Assembly: GCA_023678885.1 (NCBI GenBank)
Contig: CM042996.1
Span: 15,744,602-15,808,601 of the forward strand
Direction: 5' to 3'
From: Pogostemon cablin
Taxonomy: Eukaryota; Streptophyta; Magnoliopsida; Lamiales; Lamiaceae
DNA: 64,000 nt
In this document: piece by piece, positions 22,805-35,553 of the stretch
Position numbering within the stretch: the stretch's first letter is position 1
Layout: each line of letters begins with the position of its first letter
Translations under genes and position numbers: made by a program
Notes under the pieces: generated by a model
The model's database searches: none
What the model saw: the letters and a program-made list of their open reading frames with translations, nothing else
Told to the model about the DNA's origin: nothing

Positions 22805-22995
22805 GGTGGGAGAGTAGAGAGAGGGAGTGAGTGTAGAGAGAGGTAGGGAGACTCGGTGTGGTGGGAGAGTAGAGAGGGGGAGTCGGAGCAAATGGGTAGA
22901 GAGGGGAGTAGAGAGTGCAAGTGGGTAGAGAGGGAAAAAGGGTGTAAATGGGTAGAGAGGGAAAGATGGTGCAAGTGGGTGAGAGGAGAGGGAAG
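22805..22995 (+). repeat. Purine-rich minisatellite
   Basis: Repeats of GTGGGTAGAGAGGG-type units, G/A on one strand for nearly 190 bp; unusually GC-rich for this window. Confidence 0.8.
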
Positions 22996-23599
22996 AAATG
23001 CCTTCCGCCTGCCTTCTCCAAGTAGGCGAGCGCGTGCTTCTCTTTCGCTCGGCCTCCCTTGCTCTCCTCTTTGAATGGGCAGCCTCTGTCATTAAATTTT
23101 GATCCAGACCCACTTGTGGGTCCAGTGTAAATAGCCCTACCACAAAATTCACTTTGTTGGTTATTATCAACGGAATTATTATTATTATTATTTTGATCGT
23201 ACAAAGTTACTTGTTAGTATAGTTAGTAGTTAGTTCACCAAGCACTCATACACCTCCTATCTTCAAACCTCCTTTTACTCCTCACATATTCGTTCTCATA
23301 GGGAATCGAATTTGGATCACTAACCTTAGTGAGTAGACCAGTGACCAACAGAATCATTATATAAATTATCAATGGAACTATTAGTTATGTATTACTAATA
23401 AAATTATTTACTAACAGAATTAAATTTTCATTGTTAAAAATTTACCAACCACCACTTTACCAGTGAAAAATTATCAACAAATTTCGTTGTTAATCTGTTA
23501 GTAAATCAATTTAACAATAAAATTAAGATTTTTACCAATAAAATATTACCAATAAAATATGCAGTTGGTAAAACATAATTTTTTTAATGATTTTCTGTA

Positions 23600-24116
23600 T
23601 ATTTCTTTCTTTAATTTACGTTAAATATTCTTTGTCCTTTTAATTCTACTCTCTCGTCTCTTATCTCTTTTAATTTTTTGTCCTTTTAATTCTTCTCTCT
23701 CATCTCTTATATCACATCAAATAATAACATAATAATATTCTTTTACATACTAATTACAACAATCATATCGATTTTATATGGTGTTAAATCAAAAAAAAAA
23801 AAAAACTACTTACATCATTTTTTTATTTTTTATTTTTTTTAACTAACACTTGCAACATTAACTGTACATTTTGCTCAACACATCTAAGACCCTACATCTT
23901 AGAGTTTGCTCTCAAGTGCGATTAATATTTTGTTTAAACACAATTTAACTATTTAAAGTTTCATCATATTTCTAATTTATCTCCTCCGCTATTCGATGTG
24001 GTGCTTGCTTTCTCTTTTCGAATATTCCAGCATTTTTGTCCATCTAAATGTGATTTACAAATATAGAGATGTTCCGAAGAAGACAGATAAACATCTTCGA
24101 TTTACATTATTTTTTC
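23600..24116. other. AT-rich intergenic stretch
   Basis: Pyrimidine-rich direct repeats (CTTTTAATTCTTCTCTCTC type) at 23630-23710; nothing else recognised. Confidence 0.4.
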
Positions 24117-24415
24117 GGAGGAAAAATATCAAAATTGGTCCTTTATGTTTGACATAATTTAAATTCAGTTTCCAAATTTGTTGAATTTGCAATTTTTATT
24201 TTCTAATGTTCGATTTTAATCTTTTTTGTCCAAATTTAATCATTTTATCAATCTCAATCATATTTTGAACAAAAATTGGACAAATTCTGATATAGAGAAC
24301 TAAATTTGATAAAATGACTAGAGGATACTAAGGATCAAAATTGCGAATTTAACAAATTTGAGGAAAGAATTTGAATATTCCAAATATAAAATAATAAGTT
24401 TGATATTTTTTCCCT
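24117..24415. mobile_element. Foldback MITE, about 300 bp
   Basis: Ends GGAGGAAAAATATCAAA and TTTGATATTTTTTCCC, and the halves are largely complementary (TGTCCAAATTTAATC against TTGGACAAATTC in the middle). Target duplication not resolved. Confidence 0.55.
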
Positions 24416-25964
24416 TCTTCTGATAAGAATTTGATCAAAATTAACTGAGTTTTGAAAATTGATTTTCAATATCAACTTAAACCTGAAAAATTTATCCTTA
24501 ATATAATTAGAATTAAAATAAAAAAATAAAATAGTCAATGATCCATATAACGTATTGAAAATATGTGTGGAATGATTTTAGGAAATGCTTTTACTTTCAG
24601 TAATTAGGCGAGGACAAAAGTAATGGGACCACTCACTTTTGATTTTATAACAAATTTTTTTTATAATAAGTACTGTTAATAATATCGACAAGCTTTGACA
24701 TTGTGATAATATTAGATGGGTCGAGATAATATATATACTATGAAGATTCGTTTGATTATTAAAGAATAATTTTTAAATAATTTTATTTTTAAAATAAATT
24801 AAAATATGAATTTTAAGTGGCTACGTATGGTGTGCGAATTATTAAAAAATGATTTTAATGTTCATTGTACTTTAAACAACCTCAAAATTATACTTTTATA
24901 AATCAAACATTATAATTTAGAGTTACTATGTTGTGTCCCTTGTATTTAACGGTATGTCATTTTGTTATAAAAAATATACATTTTAATGAATCAGAGTATG
25001 TTTTTTTTATTGAAAAAATCGACTGAAGTATGAATAATATAAATGTTTGATAAAAAATTTAACTTTTTTTTTTCAAAAAATAAAGGGTACATGTTCATAT
25101 AGCAATTAAATGATACAATATTTAATACTAAAGTGTGCAACTTTAAAAAAATTTAGGATTTGGGATACGATATCCCCGAAAACAAACAAGTTTTAGCCTA
25201 AATTTATTGAATCAACTATAACAATATTAAAATTATACTTTAATTTATGACTCGTCATATTTTAAATAATCATATTTTAACTATCTTAAAATCATACTCT
25301 AATACTAATAAATTTATGGGACTATCTATCTCACGACCCGTCTCATATAGACGCTATCTTACAAGAAAGTGTTTGATAACTATTTAAAATAAATAAATAA
25401 ATACCCTTAAAATTTTTAAAACATTGAATAATATGCAGCCATCAAATTTAAATAAAAAATTTAAAGATAAAAAATGAAATACAACTAAAATTTACATATA
25501 TACATAAAATACCAACATTCATATTTTCTACCCAACATTCTTCACACTTTCTAAAATGAACATTTATTCAATAACATTATGACATTTTAAACTTAAAATT
25601 TTCAATTTAACCTAATATATATAACATATTTTATAATTTATTTATCACAAACACTTGTGTAAATCGAGTTTACATACATTAATATATAAACCATGTTACT
25701 TTTTAGTATATAAAAAATTACTCTTTAAACACATAAATTATTAATCTTCTAAATTTAAAAAATTACTCTTTAAATTCCTATAAACTCCGATTTATTGATT
25801 ACTTTTTAGTACATGAAAATTTACTCTTTAGAGACATGAATTTTTACTTATCTTTATAAAAATTATTACTTTTCAAAAAGTAATTTTTTATATGCTAAAG
25901 AGTAATTTTAAAAAATATATAATTTATATGAGACTCACTCTTTATTTATTACATAAAAATATTA
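24416..25964. other. AT-rich stretch with degraded repeats
   Basis: Repeated ATTACTCTTTA motifs at 25700-25930 and a fragment of the GTCTCA family at 25320-25370. No gene. Confidence 0.45.
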
Positions 25965-26495
25965 AAGACAAATTCTCTAGTGAGACGCTACTTATGTGAG
26001 ATAGTTTGTTAGACGTCTTAAAATATGTCAATTATTTAAATAAAATATGTTTAATATTTATTAAAGTATATTTTGTGAAGTATGCTGGATTAGGGTCCGG
26101 ATCTTCTATGCCACTTTGGTGTGACATCTCTTATGACACTCCGTTGGATGAGTGATACGTAAGAGAGAGAAGAAAAACTATACCCTAAGTCAACCAGTCA
26201 ACCCTTGGGGCAAGAGATTGGATTTTTCCACGGGCAAGAGATTGGATTTTTCTACCTCGACACGTGTCATTCTATAAGCAGGTGTTACAGGAGATGTCAC
26301 ACCAATGTGTCATAGAACATTCCGTGCCGCTGGATTATGTATTAAAGTATGATATTAACGTGTTATAATATAATTTATTATTGACATACTTTAACTATAA
26401 ATAAGTATACTTTATTTATACAATAAGCATATTTTAGTGATGGGTCGACCCGCCTCATACCCGTCTCACAAATAATTCGTCTCATAAGAGAGTAT
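25965..26495. mobile_element. GAGACG-ended MITE (family E, copy 1), interrupted
   Basis: Starts near TCTAGTGAGACGCTA and ends near CCCGTCTCACAAATAATTC. Interior words (TTAAAGTATG, ATAATATAATTTATTATTG) match copies at 34698-35000 and 48662-48952. Copy A3 is inserted inside it at 26093-26328. Confidence 0.7.
26093..26328. mobile_element. MULE-like MITE, family A copy 3, nested in family E
   Basis: 236 bp with terminal repeats containing CACTTTGGTGTGACATCTC on the left and its near complement GAGATGTCACACCAATGTG on the right. Flanked by the perfect 9-bp duplication GCTGGATTA (26084-26092 and 26329-26337). Comparison with the uninterrupted family E copies confirms the insertion. Confidence 0.9.
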
Positions 26496-26884
26496 CTCAA
26501 TATTAAAAATAATTTAAGAAGTCAATAAAGTAAATTAAAAAGATAAAATAAAAAGTTTATACAAAGTGAATAAACGTGAATTAATGTTTTTGCAGTAGAA
26601 GGGTGCCTTTAAAATTGAGCGAACAAAACAAATAACAAAAGGTGGAATTGAGTATTTTAATTCCATCCCCACTTGTGCAAGCTGGACCTCACGACTACTA
26701 TATCATCATTCAACTTTATCATATGTGTAGTCTACAGAACTCTTTGAAATGACTTGTAATTTTTTATTTTTTTTAAATGTAATTTTTAATAATATTTTTC
26801 TTATTTACTGTCAATTAATTTTTTTATTTTATATATTTTTTTTAAATAATGTATGAATATCTTTATTCTTTATATACTTATTGG

Positions 26885-27246
26885 AGTTGATATTCGGTGC
26901 ATCCGGGTGCAAGAATGCACTCATTGCATAACTTTTTATTCTATTTTGTATATATGTTATTCTATTTTGTATACATGTTTCTTAATAATTGTATATTTTT
27001 TTCATACTAAGTTTTTTATTAAAAAAAACTAGTATACATATGTGTATAACTTTTTATTCAATAGTGTATACATATTTTTTAATAGTAATATATTTTTATA
27101 CTCTCAATTTTTCATTAAAAAAAATTAACAAATAAATTGTATATATTTTTTTCATAATTGTATATATTTTTTATCATAATTGTATGCGATCTAAAAGTTG
27201 GTGCACCGTATCTTGAGGTGCACCCAAGTGCACAGTAGTATTAGCC
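26885..27246. mobile_element. GGTGCACC-ended MITE, family B copy 1
   Basis: Begins GTTGATATTCGGTGCATCC and ends GGTGCACCCAAGTGCACAG then TAGTATTAGC, an imperfect terminal inverted repeat. The interior has TTTTTCATTAAAAAAA foldback words. Copies at 44060-44406 and, truncated and inverted, at 41900-42180. Confidence 0.75.
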
Positions 27247-27479
27247 TATTTATTATCTAATCTAAAGTAATATATTAGCAAAGTGAAAAAGTTAAAATTG
27301 AGCCAATTTTTAATTTACACCATTGGATTTGATTACTAAGTCATTTTGAATCTCATCCATTCCTCACAATTACAAGATTAAATCTTAGCCATTGATTTGA
27401 TACCTTATTTTAACAATTAATTCATTATTAAATTATTTTATTCTTTATTAATAATAATTTAAAATTAATATTATTAGTC

Positions 27480-28960
27480 CTGACATCTTAATAATTTTAA
27501 ATGGGTATGTGTAATCAATGGATATTGATAAATGAGTTTAGAACGGTATTAAATTATTTTACTCATTATTAATAATTTTGAATTAATATTATTAGTCTTA
27601 ACATCTTAATAATTTTAAATGGATATGTATGTGCAATCAACGGGTATTGATAAACAGGTTTAGAATGGAATTAAATTATTTTATATTTTTTTAATGAAAC
27701 GGGTACAAATATGAGTTAACAGATTTTGATGAAAAATTCAAATGGGACTAAATCTGCCAGTTTTTGGAAAATTTTTGACATTAAACAATTCTTACGGGAC
27801 CAAAAGTATAATTTTCCCTAAACATAATTATTTATTATGTTCAAAAAAAATATAATAATTTTATAAAAACGCTCAATATTTATCACTACTTAATTGTAAG
27901 GGTCTACATAACATGTTTCTTGATTTTCGTACTACTAAAAAGAACATATGTAGAAATTGAGTAATTTACGGATATTGATAAACAGGTTTGGAACGGAATT
28001 AAATTATTTTATATTTTTTTAATGAAACGGGTATGAATATGAGTAGTTTGGTATTGATAAAAAGGTTTGCGACGGGTATGAGTATCATAATATATTTTTT
28101 TAATGAAACGATTTTAAAATTATAATTTTTAAATGATATTTATTTATACACGGGTATAAGTATTATGAAATAAACAAGTATCTTACATAATTAATAAACA
28201 TAATTATTTATTATGTTCAAAAATATAATAATTTTTTAAAAATGCTCAATATTTATTACTTAATGGTAAGAGTCTACATAACATGTTTCTTGATTTTCGT
28301 ACTACTAAAAAGAGCATGTGTAGAAATTGAGTAATTTACGAGTATTGATAAAAAAAACTTTGGGACTGATACAAATATTGTAATGAATTTTTAAAATATT
28401 AATTTTTAAATGATATTTATTTATACACGGATACGAATACTATGAAATAAGTAAGTATCTTACATAATTAATAAACATAATTATTTATTATGTTAAAAAA
28501 ATAATTTTAAATTAGTATGTGTAATCAACGGATATTGATAAACAAGTTTGGGACGAGTGTGAGTATCATAATATTTTTTTAATGAAACGGGTACGAATAT
28601 GAGTATTTTATATTTAAATTGATACGAGTACGTAACAATTAATTCATTATTAAATTATTTTCTTCATTATTAATAATTTTGAATTAATATTATTAGTCTT
28701 AATAATTTTAAATGGGTATGTGTAATCAATGGGTATTGATAAACTGGTTTAAAATTATTTATTTATACATGAGTATGAGTATTACGAAATAAGCAAGTAT
28801 CTTACATAATTAATAAACATAATTATTTATTATGTTAAGAAAATTATTTTATAAAAACGCTCAATATTTATCATTACTTTCTTTCGTTATATATTTAAAA
28901 TAAAATTTTTCTTTATCTTCTTATTGCTAAAAAGGAACATACTAGAATGGATTGAGAGAT
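27480..28960 (+). repeat. Diverged tandem repeats of about 275-375 bp inside H1
   Basis: The phrase TAATAAACATAATTATTTAT plus GCTCAATATTTATCA recurs near 27824, 28198, 28472 and 28815. ATTGATAAACAGGTTT and AATGAAACGGGTA recur with it. Confidence 0.7.
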
Positions 28961-29026
28961 TGTATTACATAAAATTTTCAATTCAAATAAATTATATGAG
29001 AAGATATACTTATATTTTATAATATA

Positions 29027-29055
29027 CTAGTATTATGCCCCGTGCATTGCACAGG
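29027..29055 (-). other. Minus-strand Helitron-like 3' end
   Basis: Minus strand reads CCTGTGC-AAT-GCACGGG, a short spacer, then CTAG followed by T. This matches the hairpin-plus-CTAG terminus of H1 in opposite orientation. Its 5' end was not found. A more decayed hairpin-like copy is at 29292-29310. Confidence 0.55.
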
Positions 29056-30099
29056 AAAATACGTTAATTGTAAATTATATTAATATTATTTTTTAATTTA
29101 AATAAGTAAAAAATTAAAATAAAATATAAATATATACATTTCTTTTGTTGAATATGATAATAGATAATAATATGTTAAGTTAATTAATAATTTTATATTA
29201 ATTAAATAATTTAATAATGCAAATTATTTTGAGAATATATAACATTATATATTAGATTTTATTCTTTTAAATGATATATTATAATATTATGTCTCGTGCA
29301 TTACACAAAAAAGCCATCAATTTTAAATTAAATTAATTTAATTTTATAATTCACATGAATAAAAAGTATAATATAAAATAAAATATAAATATACACATAT
29401 CAATTAATAAAATATAATAATCATGATTTTGACCAACTGTATAATAATATATAAAAATAAATTAATAATCAAATAATTTTAAAAGGTAAATTATTTTGTG
29501 AATTCATTGCATATTAAAAAAATTATTATTTACATGATAAACTATTACTTTCAAATTAATAAATTAATATTCTTTAAATAATATTAAATAATTATTTGTC
29601 TTCGAATTTGCTATTTTATGATTTTATATATTTTTATTGAGATAAATTAAAATTTATAGTGAATTGATATAAAGTATATTACTCATCAAATCAAACAGAA
29701 ACCCATAAAAAGAATATGTATTGAATTGTTGAGTAATTATATACTATTATAATAATTAAATTAATTAATTATAATCAATTTAATAATAAAATAAAATAAA
29801 GAGAGACTCTCTTGTGAGACAGGTTATAAGAGAGATGGATTTGAAACGGGTCAATCCATCCTATTATCCATAATTTAATAATACAATATAATATAATTAT
29901 GGTTAGTCAACCCCATTATCTAAAATAATTCCTAAATTTGTGGAATGATTTTTTACCATTTCTGATTTTAATGTATATATGCATACCAACGGAAATAAAC
30001 TCCCCAAGCTGATGAATCGTTATTGTCTGTCATCATTAGTTCAACTTTGGTAGTTGCCTGTTATCATCACTCCAGTCGGCGCAAATTTATAGAATGAGG

Positions 30100-30570
30100 A
30101 AGATAGTATACAACACAGTACAATTGTTATAGTGTGTCGAGAATTGGTTACAGTATGTTATTTCGGTGTTATTGTATATTAACTAAAAGTATATTACGTT
30201 ATTGTTACAGTACGTTGTTTCCTTGTAATAGTATCAAATGTCGGTGATATAGTATATTAGGTGAAAGTGTATTCCGTTTATCTTATAATATGTCGTTTTT
30301 GTATTATAATATCTGTAATTTATTTTAAAGTGTTATGAATATGATTAAATTATGAATGTAGTATAAAGCACATCACTGAGTATTTTAGTGTCAGGGATCG
30401 GTTATAGTAAGTTATATCCGTGTTATTGTGTGGTAGCTGAATGTATATTACTGTGATGTTATAGTATATTGTTCTCATGTTATAGTGTGTAATGAATTTT
30501 TTATAGTATGTCAGATAAAAGTGCATTACTTTAATTTTATAGTATACCAATTCCGTGTTATTGCATCTTA
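30100..30570 (+). repeat. Degenerate tandem repeats of about 60-90 bp
   Basis: Repeated GGTTACAGTATGTTAT, TATAGTATATTA and CGTGTTATTG words. Open frames here are by-products of the repeat. Confidence 0.5.
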
Positions 30571-31059
30571 TAGTAACGCTGACCACTTCACACAAGATGG
30601 GGATGAGGGATCGACCGTGAAAGAGAATCCAGAAAATGATATTTTCATATATATTATATGGCATGTATTATCTATTATATTTTCTGTAATTATAGCATAT
30701 ATATATATTATCTGTTATATTTTCTGTAATTATAGAGGATTGATCGGATCGGAACTGTACGACAAAGAGATAGCATGTAATGAATTTCTCTCTTCAATCT
30801 TTATTGGGTGGAGATTATAATGGAATTTGAAAATATAATTAATTCAAAAATTAATGGTGAAAACCGGTTAAATTAAAAAATGAATAATATTCATCTCACA
30901 TCCGTCTCACATAAATGATGTCTCACGGGAGAATTTGTCTAGAATAAATAATAGAATTCATATTTATGATGATGGTAACCATTAAAGCGGTAAATAATTA
31001 ATATACATAAAAGTTTTCTTTATATATATATTTTTTAGGGGAAAACAACATTTTATAGA

Positions 31060-31222
31060 TCAAGAAATAGTGGGTTGGATACCAACATCTTCAAGTACAA
31101 GAGCACTCAAGTGTGCTGGTAGGAAGTCCTCCCAAATAATCTCAGTATCTGGTTTATTACAGTAGTGTGCAAGTGCATGAGCTATACTATTAGCTTCTCC
31201 TGGTATGTACGAAAATTTCACA
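31060..31222 (-). pseudogene. LINE RNase H C-terminal fragment
   Basis: Minus-strand frame of 54 codons ending at TGA (31062-31060). It shows the end of the RNase H domain common to plant L1 LINEs: SYIPGEANSIAHALAHY, then a Trp and LSALVLEDV. Truncated at its 5' side; no remaining LINE sequence around it. Confidence 0.75.
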
Positions 31223-31624
31223 CTATTTAATACTAACATATATATGACATGTTATGTATATATTGACACATAAATAAACAATATTTAAAAATGCCACATA
31301 AGCATTTAAACTCTATATAAATCATAAATATGATATGTTATGTAATTAAATTCTTTTATATATTGACACATAAACAAACAATATTTAAAAATGCCACATA
31401 AGCATTTAAACTCTATATAAATTTGACACATGGCACAAACGATTCTGGAGATGACATGTGTACATACAAACTCCAAATTAGTATATTTAAGATAGATATA
31501 TAATGGTTTATCTAAAAGACACAATTTAAGCTTCTCCTCCTATGGTTTAAATAATATCAGAACACTTTAGTCCCGTGCAACGCACGGGTTCAAAAGCTAG
31601 TGATTAATTAAAAAGAGAATAATA

Positions 31625-32200
31625 TTTTTAAAAAAAATATCGATTAGTATTTTTCAAGTATAATAAAAATCAATTCAGGTAGATAATACTTCAAGTAGAG
31701 AATAATATTTATTAAGAGAAATAAGAAGATCGATTCAAGTCAAGAAGAATAAAAAGATCGATTTAAGTATATGGAGCGATTCGAGTAGAGATCAATATTT
31801 TTTAAGAGGAACAAAAATATCGATTCAAGTATTTTTCAAGAAGTGGAATAAGATTAATCGATTTAAGTCTTCTTTAGAGTGATTCAAGTATTTTTAAGAG
31901 CAACAAAACGATAGATTCAAATGTTATTCAAGTTAAATAATCAATTCAAGTATTTTCCAAGTGAAATAAGAGGAATCGATTTAAGTTTTTTTTCAAGAAG
32001 ATCAATTAGTATTTTTCAAGAAGAACAAGAAGATCGACTCAAGTAGAGAATAATATTTTCAAAAAAGAAATGATTTAAGTCTTCTTTAGAGTGATTCAAG
32101 TATTTTCAAAGAACAACAAGACGATCGATTCAAGTATAAAAGGAATCGAAATCAATTTAAGTCTTTTTCAAAGTGAATAAGATATAGTCAAGATTTCTTT
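31625..32200 (+). repeat. Purine-rich minisatellite with ATCGATTCAAGT core
   Basis: Over 12 imperfect units of about 30-60 bp: GATCGATTCAAGTATTTTTC then AAGAAGAACAAGAA, with variants. It starts within about 25 bp of the H1 3' terminus. Confidence 0.75.
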
Positions 32201-32558
32201 AAAAAGAATGTGTTTATATTAACTTTTACGCACATATTAAGCTATATGTCACATTATTAACAAAAAAAAATTATAATTTATCGTAATAATATAATGTCTA
32301 GCTATAAAAAAATTTCAATAATTAATATTGTATAATTATGGCATAGATTATTCATTATAAAATAAATAAAGTAATAATTAAAATATCTAGTATGGTTTTA
32401 TACTAAACAGAAAGAAAAATATATGAAAAAAAATTAATTGAAAGTAAATAAGAAAATTATATATTAAAATTTTAAAAAATTGATAAAATTACACATCATT
32501 TTAGAAAATTTTGAAGACGCAAAAAGAAAAAAAAAGTTCAGCTATAGTATATTTAATA

Positions 32559-32560
<2 letters not shown>

Positions 32561-32635
<75 letters not shown>
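32561..32635. repeat. (TA)n microsatellite
   Basis: About 37 uninterrupted TA units. Confidence 0.97.
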
Positions 32636-32637
<2 letters not shown>

Positions 32638-32941
32638 TTTATTTTATTTTAAATAGATTTTAAAATTTGAAAATAATGTGTTAAAGAGCGTTGAAAAGAG
32701 CAGACTTAATTTTATTCATTCATGGCACCCTACTACACGTTAACACCTATCTTTTCACATTTGAGTATTGACTTTGAACTTGTATAGGCCATAATGTTTT
32801 TTATTTTTACTTAATTTAATTTAATTTGGAGCCCACATATTAGTTCCGAGTTTTCTACGTGAACGGTGAATATATAATTGAATACTTCAAATAAAAAATA
32901 CAAATAAATTATAAATTACTATTGACTAATATATAACTATC

Positions 32942-32955
32942 CACTACAAGAAAAT
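32942..32955 (+). other. Lone CACTA-type terminus
   Basis: CACTACAAGAAAA, the En/Spm terminal sequence common in plants, with no partner end recognised nearby. A Stowaway-like pair follows (CTCTGTCCTCGG near 32962, CCGAGGAAGTA near 33234). Confidence 0.4.
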
Positions 32956-33249
32956 AGTTTTCTCTCTGTCCTCGGAACCTTCACGCTCTCATTTATTTAT
33001 TCTACCAATTCCTTCACACATAAAAATAAAAAATAAAAAATATAATTTTATCTAATAACCTTAAAAATTAATTTAATTCAAATTTATTACACATTTTTCA
33101 CACACATATCATTATTTTATATTTTTTTATTATATAAAAATACTATAATATTCTCTAAAGTTATTAAAGTTCGTAAATGAAAATCTTCTTTTTAAACAAT
33201 GTAAAACAATAAATGTGAAACATTTTTCGTGACCGAGGAAGTATTATCC

Positions 33250-33870
33250 TTAATCCACGTACAAAAGTAAATGAGACTCTTATGAATCAAGAGATGTATT
33301 AATTAAAATAAAAATATTTCACTTATAAAATATTTAAAATGATAAATTACAAATACACAATGTCATAAACTAAAATTTAAATTGCATCAAATGTTATAAT
33401 AATAAAATTTAAATAAACGTTACTTCTAATTTAGAGAGCTTTTAACTAGTCTCTGTATTACCATCCGTGCTTGTATTATTTAATTTAACTTTATTTTTTA
33501 ATTTAATTTTTTTATTTTAAATAAATTTATAAATAATAGAATATATTAGTAATTTATAAACAACTCGCTTCCTTCTAAAATGAAGTATACCGTTAGTGCA
33601 ATTTATTTATGTTTAGAGGTATTTTAGTATTTATAAAAAATAAATAGATTATAAAATTATTTATGACTTATTTGGGTTGAGAACTATCGAAATTTTAAAA
33701 TAAAAGTACTGTATTGTAGAGTTATTTGGTTGAGTGTTGTTTTCTTTTCTACAAGAGTGTGGAAATAATTAATTTTGAAATAAACAAATAATGGTAATGT
33801 AAAATTGTTTTTGGAATGGAAAGAGTAGTTTTTAATAATAAATAAATAATATTATATAATTTATTAAATT
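33250..33870. other. AT-rich intergenic stretch
   Basis: No gene or element recognised. Confidence 0.5.
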
Positions 33871-33874
33871 AAAA

Positions 33875-34077
33875 TACTTCCTCCAGTCACTTATAAGTCA
33901 TCCATTTTATCATTTTGGATGTCAACTTCAAAGGTATCAATTTTCCTTATTTAGTAAAAAATACACCATATGGCTCACCACTTCCCTCTAATACAACTAC
34001 TCACTTTACATATAATAATACTCCTTAATCCACGTGCAAAAAGCAAACGATTACTTTTCAAATGGCAAGAGGAAGAA
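33875..34077. mobile_element. Stowaway-type MITE, decayed right end
   Basis: Starts TACTTCCTCCAGTCACTTA; interior as in 21908-22112 (ACCACTTCCCTCTAATACAA); right end eroded. Confidence 0.6.
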
Positions 34078-34697
34078 TCATATAGCTAGAGTAACATATA
34101 ATGCATATAAAAATGAATATTTTAAGAATATTTTGTAAAAATAAATTATATTCTCCAATGGTAAAAATTAAATGAGTTAGTGTCTCTATCAATACATAGA
34201 ATATATAAAATTAGAAGGAGTACTACAGGATTTAGAACAAGAAAATACTTGAATTCAAGTAATTAGCTATGGAAACCGATTTATAAGAGTGTTTATGAAA
34301 TTAAATATACTTGAACCACGAAGCTAAAAATATAGTAGCATCGGTATAAAAAATATATAATTATATCTTAAGAATTAAGGGTAAAATTTTGTGTGAAATC
34401 ATCTCACAAAAATAAATCTCTTAAAATAAATAAGAACGGATTACATTTTAAATAAAACTTGACGTATGATTAATTAATTGTAATAAATCGTTCATAATTA
34501 AAAGTAAAAAATTCTTTAATGAAAAATGATATGTTCGACAAAGAATTGTGAAACTGTGTATTTTTAAGATAGTCTAAAGCAAAACTTGCTCGGAATTAAC
34601 ATTTAATTCTAAAAATTAAAATTACAATTTGAAGTACATGAATTATATATAAAAAAAATTAAAAACAAAATAGTACATGAACTATAAAAATAAGACA

Positions 34698-35000
34698 AAT
34701 TATCTTGTTAGACCTTATTTATATGAGACGCTTTGTGAGACGTGTTAAAGTATGTTTATAATTTAGATAAAATACGTTTAATGGTCGTTAAAGTAAGTTT
34801 TTTTTAAGTATATTGCATTATGCATTAAAGTATGATTTTAATGTATTATAATATAATTTATTATTAACATACTTTAACTACAAATTAGAATACTTTGAAA
34901 AAAATTAGCATATAAATTAACATACTTTATCTATACAATAAGCATACTATAATGATGGATCGACCCGTCTCACACCCGTCTCAAGAGAGTTTCTCTAAAA
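34698..35000. mobile_element. GAGACG-ended MITE, family E copy 2
   Basis: Left end TCTTGTTAGACCTTATTTAT, right end CCGTCTCACACCCGTCTCAA; interior matches the other E copies without interruption. Confidence 0.7.
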
Positions 35001-35550
35001 ATAATACTACAATATAAAAACTAAAATGTAAAGATTAAATGTAAAAAACAAAATAATACATAAATTACTTGTGATAATTTTCGAGGACGTCTATAATTTC
35101 ATTTTCAATCATTTATTATTACATTAATTAGCTTTGTATTGTCGGAATATTACATCTATTGCTTGCAGGCGACAGTCGTAACGAGCCAGTTGAAAAGTTG
35201 ATTAAAATAATATTAGTCCAATTTAGTATTAATATTTTGATTAATTAAGATTAACTGGTACTTAGGTATGCAAGCATTATCTATTAATTACTTACAATTC
35301 AAATGGGCCTTTTATTTTTCTTATTTTTTTTCTTTTCAAATGGGCCTATTAATTAAACCTCTTGGATTATGATTTAGCGTCTTAATTATATTATTCAAAG
35401 TAATTAATTAATATCATTAAGCGAAAGGGACAATACTCATTAAGTTGAGTTAGTTTCTTGTAATCCGGGTTTACATCATAAACTATTATAAATCTTGTGG
35501 TCCCCCTTAATTTAAACAACATAACAATACATAGGGTACATAGGATTAGA
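35001..35550. other. AT-rich intergenic stretch
   Basis: One arm of an ATCTTGTGGTC-containing repeat occurs near 35496; otherwise nothing recognised. Confidence 0.45.
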
Positions 35551-35553
35551 AGG

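Larger units (their letters stand above)
22200..23590. mobile_element. Possible CACTA-like non-autonomous element (subterminal repeats only)
   Basis: Both flanks carry many short motifs such as TTAGCAACAAAATT and ATTACCAACAA on the left, and TTGTTAATCTGTTAGTAAA and TTACCAATAAAA on the right. Clustered motifs of this kind occur near CACTA ends. No CACTAC terminus was found, so the assignment is weak. Confidence 0.3.
27256..31600 (+). mobile_element. Helitron-like element H1, 4.3 kb
   Basis: 5' end TCTAATCTAAAG after an A; 3' end has the hairpin CCCGTGC-AAC-GCACGGG (31572-31588), eight bases, then CTAG (31597-31600) before a T. These are the Helitron hallmarks: A/T insertion site, TC start, hairpin and CTRR end, no target duplication. 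The first ~100 bp and the pre-hairpin region match element H2 (49076-51106). No Rep/helicase gene is visible; the interior is AT-rich with tandem repeats (27480-28960, 30100-30570), a minus-strand Helitron-like end (29027) and a LINE fragment (31060-31222). Confidence 0.7.

Noticed and set aside
22733..23204. Minus-strand 145-codon frames rich in Ser/Pro/Leu
   Set aside because: They read through the purine-rich minisatellite; the composition is that of the repeat.
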